58,149 nt of DNA from Aquibacillus salsiterrae (GCF_028416595.1 NZ_JAMQKC010000015.1:1-58149), one strand, 5' to 3'; counted from the stretch's first letter, positions 9,298 to 18,901 are shown. Translations and numbers: made by a program. The notes: a model not told the origin generated them from the sequence alone.

Positions 9298-9795
9298 TTA
9301 CGACAGGATAAATGATTCCATCCACTCAAAAAACTTTTGCCTGTCAGAGTTGTAAAAAATAGGATGAGCTAGATTGTTTTCTTCTATTGGTATGGAAGTG
9401 ATGACTGCCTGTACGTTCGATACCTGTTCCAAAAGAGAGAGATCCTTCTCTTCTTTAATCATTATGATTTTATCAAAATCCAATGATTTATACCCTTCAA
9501 CAACTAATAAGTCTACTGAAAGTACCTGATAAAAAGCAACAAGTTGGTCAAATGAAATGGAATCTGTCGACATCGTTAACTGAAATACACCACCGCCGTC
9601 TACACCAGCAAGAAGCGAGCCAGAAGCCCTATGCTTTTCACTATCTGTTCCATCAGCCAACTTTGGTTTGCCACCATGGCCATGGTGTTTAAGACTTGCT
9701 ACTTTAAGACCTTTATTAGTAAAATAATTTATTAATTGGCTAGTTAATGTCGTTTTGCCACTATTTTTGTAGCCAACTACTTGGAGAATACGCAA
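9298..9795 (-). CDS. mobB: Molybdopterin-guanine dinucleotide biosynthesis adaptor protein
   Basis: A P-loop GTP-binding protein that assists MobA. The Walker A motif GYKNSGKTT is at residues 8-16. The open frame begins with GTG at 9804, but AAGAGGTG overlaps that codon and sits 6 bases before a TTG at 9795. That TTG gives the usual family N-terminus (M-RILQVVGYKNSGKTT), so I choose it (165 residues). It is upstream of mobA with a 66-bp gap. Confidence 0.92.
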   Translation of the reverse strand: MRILQVVGYKNSGKTTLTSQLINYFTNKGLKVASLKHHGHGGKPKLADGTDSEKHRASGSLLAGVDGGGVFQLTMSTDSISFDQLVAFYQVLSVDLLVVEGYKSLDFDKIIMIKEEKDLSLLEQVSNVQAVITSIPIEENNLAHPIFYNSDRQKFFEWMESFILS

Positions 9796-9855
9796 GGATA
9801 ACACCTCTTAATCTAGAACTAATTACAATCATAATAGAACGGAGCTGATTTGTGA

Positions 9856-10338
9856 ATGAATGAGTTTACGCATTTTAATGATCATGGTCGCGCAAAGATG
9901 GTCGATATCACTGACAAACAGGAAACGTCAAGAATGGCAAAGGCACGTTCAAGCGTTTTTATGAACCAACAAGTACACGAAAATATAGTACAGCAAAAAA
10001 ATAAAAAAGGTGACGTCCTCGCGGTTGCCCAAGTTGCTGGAATTATGGCAGCCAAACAGACATCAAGCCTAATTCCAATGTGTCATCCGATTCCAATAAG
10101 TGGTGTTGATTTGTCCTTCCAATGGCAGACGATTAATGATGAGGAGTATGAGTTAGTAATGGAGGCAGAAGTGAAAACCAAGGGCAGTACAGGAGTTGAA
10201 ATGGAAGCATTGACTGCTGTAACTGTTGCAGCATTAACCATTTATGACATGTGTAAAGCAGTAGATAAGCGTATCGTCATTGGTTCTACCTACTTATTAA
10301 CAAAAAGTGGTGGAAAAAACGGCGACTTTATCCGGTAA
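9856..10338 (+). CDS. moaC: Cyclic pyranopterin monophosphate synthase
   Basis: With MoaA, converts GTP to cyclic pyranopterin monophosphate, the first intermediate of molybdenum cofactor. The family core [11 protein letters not shown] (around residue 75) and the [19 protein letters not shown] segment with its catalytic lysine are intact. The length is 160 residues. It is the only rightward gene in the molybdenum block, divergent from mobB. CGGAG precedes the ATG at 9856. A repeat element follows its stop directly. Confidence 0.95.
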   Translation: MNEFTHFNDHGRAKMVDITDKQETSRMAKARSSVFMNQQVHENIVQQKNKKGDVLAVAQVAGIMAAKQTSSLIPMCHPIPISGVDLSFQWQTINDEEYELVMEAEVKTKGSTGVEMEALTAVTVAALTIYDMCKAVDKRIVIGSTYLLTKSGGKNGDFIR

Positions 10339-10432
10339 GAAAGGCACAAGTCGCGCCTTGTTACACTTATGACCCCCGAGGGGCTAGGCGCCCGGAGCTA
10401 GATAGCTCTTGGATTTTTTTATACTTTCTTAG
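10336..10432 (+). repeat. Dispersed intergenic repeat with hairpin insert
   Basis: The ends match the family (TAAGAAAGGC... and GGAGCTAGATAGCTCTTGG followed by ATTTTTTTATACTTTCTTA). The interior carries GCGCCT...CCCCcgaGGGGctAGGCGC, a long stem-loop of the same design as the 123-bp unit at 50.6 kb. It fills the space between convergent moaC and modB and may act as their terminator. Confidence 0.8.
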
Positions 10433-11088
10433 TTTTGCCGATTTGTCTGATTAATGGAAAATAATAGTAAAAATGAAATAAATATACTAATCCCAACATA
10501 TTTCCAAGCTAAGTTGACGTTTCCAGATTCGATTGCAAGATAAATGACAGTTGGAATTGTTTGTGTAACTTCTGGAATATTACCGGCGAACATGAGCGTT
10601 GCACCGAATTCACCGAATGCACGGGTGAAACTTAGAATTACTCCAGCAGTAATCGACCGAATGGATAACGGTAGGCTGATAAACAAAAGAATTTTAATTG
10701 TTGAGGCACCATCAACCTTAGCAGCACCTACAATGTTTTCATCAATAGAAATAAAACCTGTTTTCACCGACTGATACATTAATGGAAAAGCAACAGTTGC
10801 AGAGGCTAAAACAGCAGCTGTTGCTGTAAACATAATGCTACTACCTACTATGTATTCGATGAAACGACCAAATGGGCTATTTTTACCAAAGACAATGACT
10901 AACATAAACCCTATCACTGTAGGTGGTAAAACTAAAGGTAAGAAAAAGAATGTTTCCACTAGTGGTTTCATTCTCACACGTCTTGTCACCATAATATGAG
11001 CAAAAAGTACCGCAACAAAGAACGTTATAACTGTTGCTATCGTTGCTATAAAAAAAGATAATTTAATCGGAAACCAAGTCCACTCCAT
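10429..11088 (-). CDS. modB: Molybdate ABC transporter permease
   Basis: A 219-residue inner-membrane permease with about five transmembrane segments. The coupling-helix region is AAKVDGASTIKILLFISLPLS, typical of ModB. It lies 82 bp downstream of modA. No modC ATPase gene follows or precedes it in this window; the B. subtilis modA-modB (yvgLM) pair likewise lacks a linked modC. The ATPase must come from elsewhere or be shared. Confidence 0.93.
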   Translation of the reverse strand: MEWTWFPIKLSFFIATIATVITFFVAVLFAHIMVTRRVRMKPLVETFFFLPLVLPPTVIGFMLVIVFGKNSPFGRFIEYIVGSSIMFTATAAVLASATVAFPLMYQSVKTGFISIDENIVGAAKVDGASTIKILLFISLPLSIRSITAGVILSFTRAFGEFGATLMFAGNIPEVTQTIPTVIYLAIESGNVNLAWKYVGISIFISFLLLFSINQTNRQN

Positions 11089-11170
11089 ACATACTTCACC
11101 ACTCTATCCCAAACCGGGGAGATACATTCTACCTTTAAGTCAACAGCCGATCATCTTAAAGTCAACTCAA

Positions 11171-11947
11171 TCAGCGGTCATTAACTTCTATCTCAAACCC
11201 ATTCGATTCAAAAATTGATAACCCCGCATCACTCATCACATAGTCAATCAACAATGTTGTCGCTTCCTTCTTTATCTTCGTATTTAATACGGCCACGTAG
11301 TAATTAATTGGTTCGTGCCTATTAGGGTTTATTTTCTCTAACAATTCAATATTCTTCTCATTAATCATATCACTCTTGTAAACAAAACCTATTTCTGTTG
11401 CCCCCTGGCTCACAAGCGTTAAGACATGTCTCACATCCTTGGCAAAGACAAATTGATTTGACAGGCTCTCCCACTTATTAAGGCTCTCAAGGGCTTCTTT
11501 GGCATAAGTGCCTGCTGGAACTACGTCTGGAGTTCCCATCGCTACCTTAGCATTGCCATTATTGTCAGCAATCCACTGCTCAAAGGAATTAGCTTGTACG
11601 CCCACACCTTTGATAATAACCAATTGATTGGTAACTAGAATATTCCCCTTAGCAACAAACCCGCCATCGACTAATTTCTGATAATCTGCTTCCGATGCTG
11701 AAAAAAAGACATCAATAGGTGCTCCTTGTTCTACTTGTCTTCTGAGAGAACCAGTACTACCAAAATTAATCGCAAGCTCAACATTTGGATTATCCTGTTC
11801 AAATTGTTCCTTTATTTCAAGCAAGCTATCTGTCAAACTCGCTGCTGCGGATATCGTTAGTTTTGTCGTCTCTGTTTGCTCCGCTGTCTCCTGACAACCA
11901 GCGGTAAGCACAACGAAACTTAATAGAAAGAAGATAAACCTTTTCAA
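11171..11947 (-). CDS. modA: Molybdate-binding lipoprotein
   Basis: The extracytoplasmic molybdate-binding protein of the ABC importer, 258 residues. The signal peptide ends in the lipobox LTAGC at about residues 14-18, so it is a lipoprotein. The ISAAASLTDSL motif that contacts the oxyanion follows at about residue 32, and a GSTGSLRRQ segment near 66 is typical. The start is TTG, 7 bases after AAGGATG. It lies 16 bp after moaB in the same direction, probably in one long operon with the moa/moe genes. Confidence 0.94.
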   Translation of the reverse strand: MKRFIFFLLSFVVLTAGCQETAEQTETTKLTISAAASLTDSLLEIKEQFEQDNPNVELAINFGSTGSLRRQVEQGAPIDVFFSASEADYQKLVDGGFVAKGNILVTNQLVIIKGVGVQANSFEQWIADNNGNAKVAMGTPDVVPAGTYAKEALESLNKWESLSNQFVFAKDVRHVLTLVSQGATEIGFVYKSDMINEKNIELLEKINPNRHEPINYYVAVLNTKIKKEATTLLIDYVMSDAGLSIFESNGFEIEVNDR

Positions 11948-11963
11948 TCATTTTCATCCTTAT

Positions 11964-12479
11964 TTACTTATTTAAATCTTTTTTAAGTTCCATAATAATA
12001 TGACCAAGCTCTGGTATGATTAACTCCTGAAGCGCCAATTTAACCGCACCTGATGAACCAGGAATCGAAAAGATTGCTGTATTGTTTGCTATTCCAGCAG
12101 TTGCCCGTGACATTATGCTTGCCGAACCTATATCTTTGGTATAGCTGAGATATCGGAAGATTTCACCAAATCCTGGTAGCTCTTTATCAAAAAAGGGCTC
12201 CACTGATTCTATCGTTACATCTCGTTTTGCTATCCCGGTGCCACCGTTAATAATAATTGCATCTATCTTTGGATTCACTAGTGCTTTTTTCAAACAATCT
12301 TCAATGAGCACCTGTTCATCTGGTGAAATCCAATAGTCTAAAACAATATGCCCTGTATCCTTAAGCATCGCTTGGATTAGTTGACCACTTTTATCTGTTT
12401 CCTTATTCCTAGTATCACTAACAGTAATAATTGCACAGTTAACAACTGCTTTTGCTTCTTTTCGATGTTTTTTCAGCAT
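11964..12479 (-). CDS. moaB: Molybdenum cofactor biosynthesis protein B (molybdopterin adenylyltransferase)
   Basis: MoaB/MogA-family protein that activates molybdopterin by adenylation before metal insertion. The substrate loop is INGGTGIAKRDVTIE (about residues 77-92) and a second conserved segment is FSIPGSSGAVKLAL. The length is 171 residues. It is spaced 17 bp from moaD and 16 bp from modA in the leftward operon. Confidence 0.93.
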   Translation of the reverse strand: MLKKHRKEAKAVVNCAIITVSDTRNKETDKSGQLIQAMLKDTGHIVLDYWISPDEQVLIEDCLKKALVNPKIDAIIINGGTGIAKRDVTIESVEPFFDKELPGFGEIFRYLSYTKDIGSASIMSRATAGIANNTAIFSIPGSSGAVKLALQELIIPELGHIIMELKKDLNK

Positions 12480-12496
12480 TACTAAGAACCTCCGAT

Positions 12497-12730
12497 CTAG
12501 CCCCCACTAACAGGAGGTATAATGGCTACTGCATCTCCAGATTGAATAGTATCCTCATTTAAAGCAAATTCTTCATTGATAGCTACCATTGCGTGTTCTA
12601 ACTGGGATAAGTGAAAGCGTTGTGCTAAATCCTTTTTCAATGCATCTACTGTGATGCGATCAACTTCAAGTTCTATTTGAGAAGTTTTTGCTTCTTCTTG
12701 TAAATGGGCAAATAATAATACAGTTATCAT
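12497..12730 (-). CDS. moaD: Molybdopterin synthase small subunit
   Basis: A ubiquitin-like sulfur carrier of 77 residues ending in the required Gly-Gly (PPVSGG). Its C-terminal glycine is adenylated by the MoeB-type enzyme and then carries the thiocarboxylate used by MoaE. Its ATG overlaps the moaE stop by four bases. Confidence 0.94.
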   Translation of the reverse strand: MITVLLFAHLQEEAKTSQIELEVDRITVDALKKDLAQRFHLSQLEHAMVAINEEFALNEDTIQSGDAVAIIPPVSGG

Positions 12731-13200
12731 GATTCTTCATCCTTTATTTCAGGTTTACCTGCTGGATATGGAACATTTTCTAATTGATCACCAATCCACG
12801 TCTCTCCATCTTCCCAGTGTTCTTTCTTCCATATCGGTACAATTTGTTTGATTCTTTCAATGGCATACTCATTGGCTTGATAGGCTGCTTTCCGGTGAGG
12901 TGAAGAAACTGCAATGACGACAGCAATATCAGAAATGTCTAGCCTCCCAATACGATGGGTAATTGCAAGCTTAGTATCTGGCCATTGTGCCTGAATTTCA
13001 TGATCAATTTGCTTTAGCATTTTAACCGCCATTGGCTTATATGCTTGATACTCTAAGTACAGAGTCTTTTTCCCTTTTGTCCACTCTCTAACTGTTCCAA
13101 TAAAGGTGGTAATTGCCCCCGCTTCTCGTCTTTCTACCTTTTTTATTACTTCGTCCGTTTCAATTGGTGTTTCTAGTATTTCAAACTGCTGATCAGCCAT
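12727..13200 (-). CDS. moaE: Molybdopterin synthase catalytic subunit
   Basis: Transfers two sulfurs from MoaD thiocarboxylate onto cyclic pyranopterin monophosphate to make molybdopterin. Family motifs are present: AGAITTFIGTVR near residue 28, the HRIGRLDI segment, and the C-terminal PIWKKEHWEDGETWI with catalytic lysines. The length is 157 residues. It is translationally coupled to moaD. An 80-bp gap separates it from moeA, where a weak promoter (TTGACT) could exist. Confidence 0.95.
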   Translation of the reverse strand: MADQQFEILETPIETDEVIKKVERREAGAITTFIGTVREWTKGKKTLYLEYQAYKPMAVKMLKQIDHEIQAQWPDTKLAITHRIGRLDISDIAVVIAVSSPHRKAAYQANEYAIERIKQIVPIWKKEHWEDGETWIGDQLENVPYPAGKPEIKDEES

Positions 13201-13280
13201 GTCCTACTACCCCCTTACTATTGTTTTACCACGTCACCTAAAAACAGACTAGTCAATTCAGCACTTTACATAAGGAGAAG

Positions 13281-14552
13281 CTATCCATCTAAAGACACTT
13301 GTAGCCCTTCTTGGTCTTCTAGCAACATGATTTGAACCTGATCTCCTTCTGTGTAACCCTTAGTACCTCCAGGAAGTACAATGAGAGCATTTGCTTTAGC
13401 AAGTGATGAAACAACGTTTGACTTATCAAGACCTGCTGGTGTTGCTACTAAACCTCCATGTTTATACGTTACATGTCCCCTTACAAATCGGTCAAACGGA
13501 TTTGGCTTCGGAAAATCAGCACCTAACGTTCCCATAGCTTTTTTCGTTAGCGGGTTTACGCAATGTAAATATGTCCGAATAATTGGTCTAACAAACAACT
13601 CGAAACCAACATAACATGCAGATGGATTACCAGATAATCCAAATAACAACTTACCGTCTTTTTTAGCAACTGTCGTGACACTACCAGGACGCATGGCTAC
13701 CTTATTAAATAAGACATTGGCACCCAATTCTTTGTATATTTGAGGTAAATAATCATAGTCTCCGACTGAAACACCACCAGTCGTAATCAAGAAATCCACC
13801 TTATCTAACGCTCGTTTCACTTGGTCAAAACAAGTAGCAAAATGATCACTAAACTGCCCCAAATACAGCGGTGTCGCGCCTGCACGAATTATCTGTGATA
13901 TAACCATATAAGCATTACTATTCCTAATTTTTCCTGGTTGCAATGGCTCACCAACGTCAAGCAATTCACTTCCTGTTGCAATGATTCCAATTGTTGGGCG
14001 TTGACTAATTGGTACTTGCTTATAGCCAAAAGTTGCTAAAAGGGCAACAATTCCTGGGTTAATGTAACTTCCTCTACTCGCAAGTTCTGTTCCTTGTTTG
14101 GTATCTTCACCACGAAAAGATATATTTTCACCGGATCTAAACTTCTTTTTCACCAGAATATACGTATGTCCCGCCTCATCGATTGGCTCTACCATTTCAA
14201 GCATACATACTGCGTCACAGCCATCAGGTATTTGTGCACCAGTCATAATTCTTACAGCTTGATTTTCGCCAACAACCGTATCATGAACACTTCCAGCCCC
14301 AATTTCTCCAACTACCTCAAGCTTTAATGGCTCATTTCTTGTCACATCAACCGTATCTTGTGACCTAAGTGCAAATCCATCATAAGGTGATCGGTTAAAA
14401 AACGGTACATCATGATCAGCAATAAGTGGTTCTCCAAGAAAATTACCATAGGCTTGCTCAATTGGCACATGCGTTACCACACCAGGTGTTGAAAACTTCA
14501 TTAATCGCTCAATAGCCTCTTCTACTTTAATCGGTCTGCGTGTTTCTACCAT
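13281..14552 (-). CDS. moeA: Molybdopterin molybdenumtransferase
   Basis: Inserts molybdate into adenylated molybdopterin. It has the full MoeA layout in 423 residues: the N-terminal PYDGFALRS segment, the MTGAQIPDG strand, the MoaB-like domain with GIIATGSELLDVG and TTGGVSVGDYD, then GLSGNPSACYVGFE and a C-terminal barrel. It lies 13 bp downstream of the moeB-type gene in the same direction. Confidence 0.95.
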   Translation of the reverse strand: MVETRRPIKVEEAIERLMKFSTPGVVTHVPIEQAYGNFLGEPLIADHDVPFFNRSPYDGFALRSQDTVDVTRNEPLKLEVVGEIGAGSVHDTVVGENQAVRIMTGAQIPDGCDAVCMLEMVEPIDEAGHTYILVKKKFRSGENISFRGEDTKQGTELASRGSYINPGIVALLATFGYKQVPISQRPTIGIIATGSELLDVGEPLQPGKIRNSNAYMVISQIIRAGATPLYLGQFSDHFATCFDQVKRALDKVDFLITTGGVSVGDYDYLPQIYKELGANVLFNKVAMRPGSVTTVAKKDGKLLFGLSGNPSACYVGFELFVRPIIRTYLHCVNPLTKKAMGTLGADFPKPNPFDRFVRGHVTYKHGGLVATPAGLDKSNVVSSLAKANALIVLPGGTKGYTEGDQVQIMLLEDQEGLQVSLDG

Positions 14553-14565
14553 ATTTTTAACCCCT

Positions 14566-15579
14566 TTATCCTACCAGCTGATAGTAGATACTTTTGGCCT
14601 TCTCAATAGAATTTGTACCATGAACAAACGCTCTACCATCTTTAAAAAACACGAGCCTATAATTTTGGTAGCACATCGTTAGTAAAAATGGATTACGTTT
14701 GACCTCTCCAACTGCTTGTAATCTTTTTTCAAGTATGTCTAGTGGAATAGGCTGATTTGCTCGGATTTGTACAGTATCTCTTCCACAGAGCACCTCAGTC
14801 TTCGTTTGTCCTTGGTAATTTAAATAGGAAAAACTAGGATTCACCCCACAAGTAGGACAATCTTCTCGCTTTGCACGTTCGATGTTTATCGATTGGTAAC
14901 GATTGTTCCACAAGTCAAACGTAACAAGCATTGTCCGTAATGCCTCGTGATCTTCTACTAATAGCTTCAACACCTCTGTTGTCTGGTGGGCGACAACCAT
15001 TTGCACTGCAGGTGATATGATGCCAACCGAGTCACATGTTGCACCAGACAATGGAGTGGCCTTTAACAAACATTGCAAACATGGCGTCTGTCCTGGGATA
15101 ATCGTAAAACTCATTCCTGTGCTGCCAACACATGCACCAAATACCCATGGAATTTGATATTGTTCTAAAAGATCATTGAGCACGAATCTAATATCAAAAT
15201 TGTCTGTTGCATCAATAAGAACATCAACCGTTTCTAGTAAAGGTGGCAACGATTCACTTGTAGCATCAAGGACGAATGCTTCAATCTCTGTTGTTCGATT
15301 TATTTGAGCCAACCTTTTTTTTGCAGCTATTGCTTTAGGCAGTTGATTTTGGACATCCTTTTCTGAGAATAATTGTTGACGCTGGAGATTGCTTAACTCT
15401 ACGTAATCTCGATCAATCACCGTTAATTTACCGATACCAGAACGGACAAGAATTTCTGCGTTAGCAGTTCCTAGTGCGCCAGCTCCTACAATCATTACAT
15501 GTTTTTGGCCAATTTTAACCTGGCCATTTTCCCCAATTGGTTTAAACAATCGTTGGCGAGAATATCGATCACTAAACAC
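14566..15579 (-). CDS. moeB: MoeB/ThiF-family sulfur-carrier adenylyltransferase
   Basis: An E1-like enzyme that adenylates the C-terminal glycine of MoaD (or ThiS). The nucleotide-binding motif VGAGALGTANAE is near residue 30 and DNFDIRFVLND follows. Two CxxC pairs (PCLQC and CPTC) should hold zinc. About 80 residues follow the second pair, a C-terminal extension common in Bacillus ThiF/MoeB proteins. The open frame starts at 15606, but a GTG at 15579 preceded by GGAAGAGGGGG gives the usual N-terminus (FSDRYSRQ), so I place the start there (337 residues). Its place between moaA and moeA favours a role in molybdopterin over thiamin. Confidence 0.88.
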   Translation of the reverse strand: MFSDRYSRQRLFKPIGENGQVKIGQKHVMIVGAGALGTANAEILVRSGIGKLTVIDRDYVELSNLQRQQLFSEKDVQNQLPKAIAAKKRLAQINRTTEIEAFVLDATSESLPPLLETVDVLIDATDNFDIRFVLNDLLEQYQIPWVFGACVGSTGMSFTIIPGQTPCLQCLLKATPLSGATCDSVGIISPAVQMVVAHQTTEVLKLLVEDHEALRTMLVTFDLWNNRYQSINIERAKREDCPTCGVNPSFSYLNYQGQTKTEVLCGRDTVQIRANQPIPLDILEKRLQAVGEVKRNPFLLTMCYQNYRLVFFKDGRAFVHGTNSIEKAKSIYYQLVG

Positions 15580-15598
15580 GTTGTTCCCCCTCTTCCTG

Positions 15599-16612
15599 TT
15601 AACCACCTATATAAGACATTTCAATTTTTTTGCGATGTTTCACTGTCTCTTCAGTCCGTTCATCCGAATATCGGTCTGTTCGCTTTTGCCATGTCTGGGC
15701 GATTGCTTCGATAACTTTCTCGTCATTTTTTTCCGAACGAAGTATTTCTTTTAAATCTAAACCGTTCGTTGCAAATAAACAAGTATATAATTTCCCATCT
15801 GCAGCTACGCGTGCACGAGTACAGGTAGAACAAAATGACTCCGACACAGATGTAATGAAGCCAACCTCTGTATCCGTTCCAACATAGCGATACCGTTTAG
15901 CGACCTCTCCAACATAGGCAGGATCAACAGGTTCCAAATCAAAGTGTTGTGATAATTGATCAAATAATTGTTTCTTCGTAATTACTTGACTAAAATCCCA
16001 ACCATTTGATTGACCAACATCCATAAACTCAATGTAACGTAAGGTCATTCCATGTTCTTTAAAGTACTTAGCCATCGGAATTATCTCTTTGTCATTCATC
16101 CCTTTTTTCACTACCATATTTGCCTTAACTTCAAGTCCAACTGCTTTGGCTTTTTTCATATTCTCTAAGATTGGTGCTGTTCCAACACCACTATCATTAA
16201 TCGATTTGAATGTCTCGTCGGTAATTGCATCAAGACTGACATTTACCCTTTTTAGTCCAGCATCTTTTAATGCTTGCGCATGCTTTCCTAGCAACACACC
16301 ATTTGTAGTTAGGCCGATATCCGCTAATCCCTCAATAACCGATAGCTTCTTGATTAAATCTGGTAGGTTTCTTCTAAGTAGAGGCTCCCCCCCTGTTAGC
16401 CGAATTTTCCTTACACCTAAGCTAACAAATATAGTTGCTAGACGTTCTATCTCTTCAAAGCTTAACAAGTGCTCTTTCGGTAAAAAAGCAAAATCCTTCC
16501 CGAATATTTCTTTTGGCATACAATACGTACATCTAAAGTTACAACGATCTGTAACCGATATGCGGAGGTCCTGTAATGCTCTACCAAACTTATCCTGTAG
16601 TGCTTGCTTCAT
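15599..16612 (-). CDS. moaA: GTP 3',8-cyclase
   Basis: A radical-SAM enzyme that starts molybdenum cofactor synthesis. The N-terminal SAM cluster motif CNFRCTYC gives C24, C28 and C31. The second cluster that holds GTP uses C261, C264 and C278 (CSTC and YTC). The protein ends in Gly-Gly, required for MoaA activity. The frame is open from 16633, but GGAG lies 8 bases before the ATG at 16612, so I use that (337 residues). It heads the moaA-moeB-moeA-moaE-moaD-moaB-modA-modB run. Confidence 0.95.
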   Translation of the reverse strand: MKQALQDKFGRALQDLRISVTDRCNFRCTYCMPKEIFGKDFAFLPKEHLLSFEEIERLATIFVSLGVRKIRLTGGEPLLRRNLPDLIKKLSVIEGLADIGLTTNGVLLGKHAQALKDAGLKRVNVSLDAITDETFKSINDSGVGTAPILENMKKAKAVGLEVKANMVVKKGMNDKEIIPMAKYFKEHGMTLRYIEFMDVGQSNGWDFSQVITKKQLFDQLSQHFDLEPVDPAYVGEVAKRYRYVGTDTEVGFITSVSESFCSTCTRARVAADGKLYTCLFATNGLDLKEILRSEKNDEKVIEAIAQTWQKRTDRYSDERTEETVKHRKKIEMSYIGG

Positions 16613-16659
16613 GGATATCTCTCCTACTATCATTTTTATAATTATTTTAACAGTATATT

Positions 16660-16700
16660 GAAAAAGATAAAAAAGAAAAGAAGGATTGTTTACCTTCTTT
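16660..16700 (-). terminator. Intrinsic terminator of the nre/nar operon
   Basis: On the minus strand, AAAGAAGG and CCTTCTTT form an 8-bp stem with an 8-base loop and a TTCTTTTTT tail. It separates the sensor-kinase gene from moaA, whose own promoter must lie at about 16620-16660. Confidence 0.7.
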
Positions 16701-16717
16701 AGATAAATGATTAAAAA

Positions 16718-18427
16718 TTAAATTTCTAATATAACAGTTGTTCCTTTTCCTGGTCCCGAGACAATGGAAAGCTGTCCATTGACTGACCTTGCTCTTTCTT
16801 CCATGCTAAATAACCCAACACCGGAAGAAGAAAGCTTTTCTCTACTAAATCCCTTACCATGGTCTTCAATAACAACTCGAACACCCTCTTCTGTCTCTCG
16901 GACGGTGATAGATGCTTGATCGACTTCAGCATATTTACGGACATTTGTTAATGATTCTTGGATAATCCGATAAATTGTTATTTCTATATTACTATCTAAT
17001 CTCGTTTTTAAATAACAATCAAAATAAACATCAATTCCATAAAACTCAGAATAACGATTTAAAAACGTTCTAATTGCCGGGACAAGTCCCAAATCGTCTA
17101 GTACCGACGGGCGTAGTTCCCAGGAAAAATCCCTTACCTCTTGAATAATTTCTGATGCTTCACTTAACATTTGATCTACAAGAGGATGGTCCACTTCACT
17201 ACTTATGCGATTGATTGTAATCAGATGGCTGTATAAATTCTGTCCTATCCCGTCATGTAATTCCCTTGAAAATCGCTTTCTTTCCTCTTCTTGAACATTG
17301 ATAATTCTAGTCATAGTATGTTTAAGCTCTTCTTCGATTCGTTTCCGCTTTGTTATTTCAAACCGAATCGATAAATATTGATAGGGTTTCCCCTTTTCAT
17401 CTAAGAACGGGACAATCGTTGTATCTACCCAATAAAACGTGCCATCTTTCGCCTTATTTTTGATTTCACTCTGCCAGACGTTCCCAGTTCCTATCGTACG
17501 CCACAAATCTTTAAAAAATTCTCGTGAATGGTAGCCCGAATTGATAATAGCGTGCGTATTTCCAAGTAGTTCCTCGCGAGAATACTTGGAAACATCGATA
17601 AACTTATCATTAACGTAAGTAATTTTACCACGTCTATCTGTAATTGCTACAATAGACGACTCATCTAGAGCGAATTTCAAATCCACTAATTCTTGCAGTG
17701 ATTTTTTTAATTCTTCGACTACTCGTTTATAATCCGTTATTTCTTTTCGGATTGCCAAATAACGATGCGGTTTACCATCATTGTTTAAAAAAGGCACAAT
17801 CGTCGTATCTACCCAATAATAAGAACCATCTTTAGCACGATTTTTAATATCGCCATGCCATACCCTTCCATTTGCAATCGTTCGCCATAGGTTCCTCATA
17901 AATGCTTTATCGTGGTAACCAGAATTAATGATTCGGTGGTCTTTACCAATTAATTCAGACCGTGAATATTGAGATATTTCACAGAATTTATCATTCACAT
18001 ATTTTATTTTACCTGTTTGATCTGTTATCGCAACAATGTTCGATTCATCTAAAGCATACTTCATGTCAAGAAGTTCATTTAACACACTTTCCAATTCCAT
18101 CTCATGTTTTGGACTACTCATATGGAGGGTTAATAAGGAGTACTTCTTTTGATGAAGGACAAATTCAGTTTTCTTGACATACAATGGGCCACTTCTTTTT
18201 TCAAGATCGGTGCCGTGTTGCGGAATAATTGTCAATTGATCGATTGAATCAATATTTATGTTTGGAATCAAATCACTGATCGACTGAGGCGTCCTATTTT
18301 TGTGATTAAGACCCAGGAGGCGGAGTGCCTTACGATTGATTGATTCAATGTTACCTCCTTCATCGGTTACAATGGATGGTTCTTCATCGGTATCTCTTCG
18401 ATTTTTAGCTATATCTTTGTCTTGCAT
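16718..18427 (-). CDS. Soluble multi-PAS NarL-class sensor histidine kinase (NreB position)
   Basis: A 569-residue cytosolic kinase with no membrane segment. It carries a divergent N-terminal PAS-like region (about 15-110), two near-identical PAS domains (about 120-235 and 245-360), a HisKA_3 dimerisation box RFSRELHDGIGQN with phospho-acceptor H391, and a HATPase domain ending VSGPGKGTTVILEI. The PAS pair (KYVNDKF, NSGYH, LWRTI, VW, KNRAKDGSYYWV) resembles the flavin-binding PAS of Aer and NifL. It occupies the NreB place next to nreA and nreC but lacks the four-cysteine cluster of staphylococcal NreB. I infer that it senses redox or oxygen through PAS and phosphorylates the NreC-type regulator. 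Confidence 0.85.
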   Translation of the reverse strand: MQDKDIAKNRRDTDEEPSIVTDEGGNIESINRKALRLLGLNHKNRTPQSISDLIPNINIDSIDQLTIIPQHGTDLEKRSGPLYVKKTEFVLHQKKYSLLTLHMSSPKHEMELESVLNELLDMKYALDESNIVAITDQTGKIKYVNDKFCEISQYSRSELIGKDHRIINSGYHDKAFMRNLWRTIANGRVWHGDIKNRAKDGSYYWVDTTIVPFLNNDGKPHRYLAIRKEITDYKRVVEELKKSLQELVDLKFALDESSIVAITDRRGKITYVNDKFIDVSKYSREELLGNTHAIINSGYHSREFFKDLWRTIGTGNVWQSEIKNKAKDGTFYWVDTTIVPFLDEKGKPYQYLSIRFEITKRKRIEEELKHTMTRIINVQEEERKRFSRELHDGIGQNLYSHLITINRISSEVDHPLVDQMLSEASEIIQEVRDFSWELRPSVLDDLGLVPAIRTFLNRYSEFYGIDVYFDCYLKTRLDSNIEITIYRIIQESLTNVRKYAEVDQASITVRETEEGVRVVIEDHGKGFSREKLSSSGVGLFSMEERARSVNGQLSIVSGPGKGTTVILEI

Positions 18428-18448
18428 CCTATTAAAACCCCCCCTTTG

Positions 18449-18901
18449 TCAAACCAAATAATTAGGTGGATATTGTTGAATGGATAGAGCAACCTTTTCT
18501 ACAATCATACGTTCATTCTTAGTAAACACATGTAATGTTCGATAACCGATTAAGATTACCCCCTTTGGAATGCCGTTAAGGACAATTGGTACGGCATAAA
18601 CAGAAATCAATTTTTCAGCTAATAAAATGGGGTAGTCTGTTGATTTCCCAAGGGTATTTTCCGGGAATTGCTCTATCAACATTGGACTGCTACTGGAGAT
18701 AATCTTTCCAGCTACCCCTTTTCCAAACCGGACAGTAATATATTTGTATTTCTCGTTTGTGTTTCCACTAACATACGGCCAAATAATATCCATACCGGAG
18801 TGTTTTTGTAGAGCTATTCCTGTAAAGTCACAAGAAACTACTTCACGTAGCATGGAACACTGTTTCTTAAACCGTTCATCGATACAACTATTATATTCCA
18901 T
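18449..18901 (-). CDS. nreA: NreA-like GAF-domain nitrate receptor
   Basis: A 150-residue single GAF domain. The segments YVSGNTNEKYK and RFGKGVAGKIISS match the NreA family, which in Staphylococcus binds nitrate and controls NreB autophosphorylation. Its ATG overlaps the 3' end of the response-regulator gene by 11 bases. A TTG two codons upstream is an alternative start, but AAGGA is better placed for the ATG. The link to nreC and the kinase supports the role; nitrate binding is inferred from family and context. Confidence 0.8.
   Translation of the reverse strand: MEYNSCIDERFKKQCSMLREVVSCDFTGIALQKHSGMDIIWPYVSGNTNEKYKYITVRFGKGVAGKIISSSSPMLIEQFPENTLGKSTDYPILLAEKLISVYAVPIVLNGIPKGVILIGYRTLHVFTKNERMIVEKVALSIQQYPPNYLV

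Noticed and set aside
16089-16661. 190-residue rightward open frame over the start of moaA
   Set aside because: It is antisense to a confidently assigned moaA, has no ribosome site and low-complexity composition.
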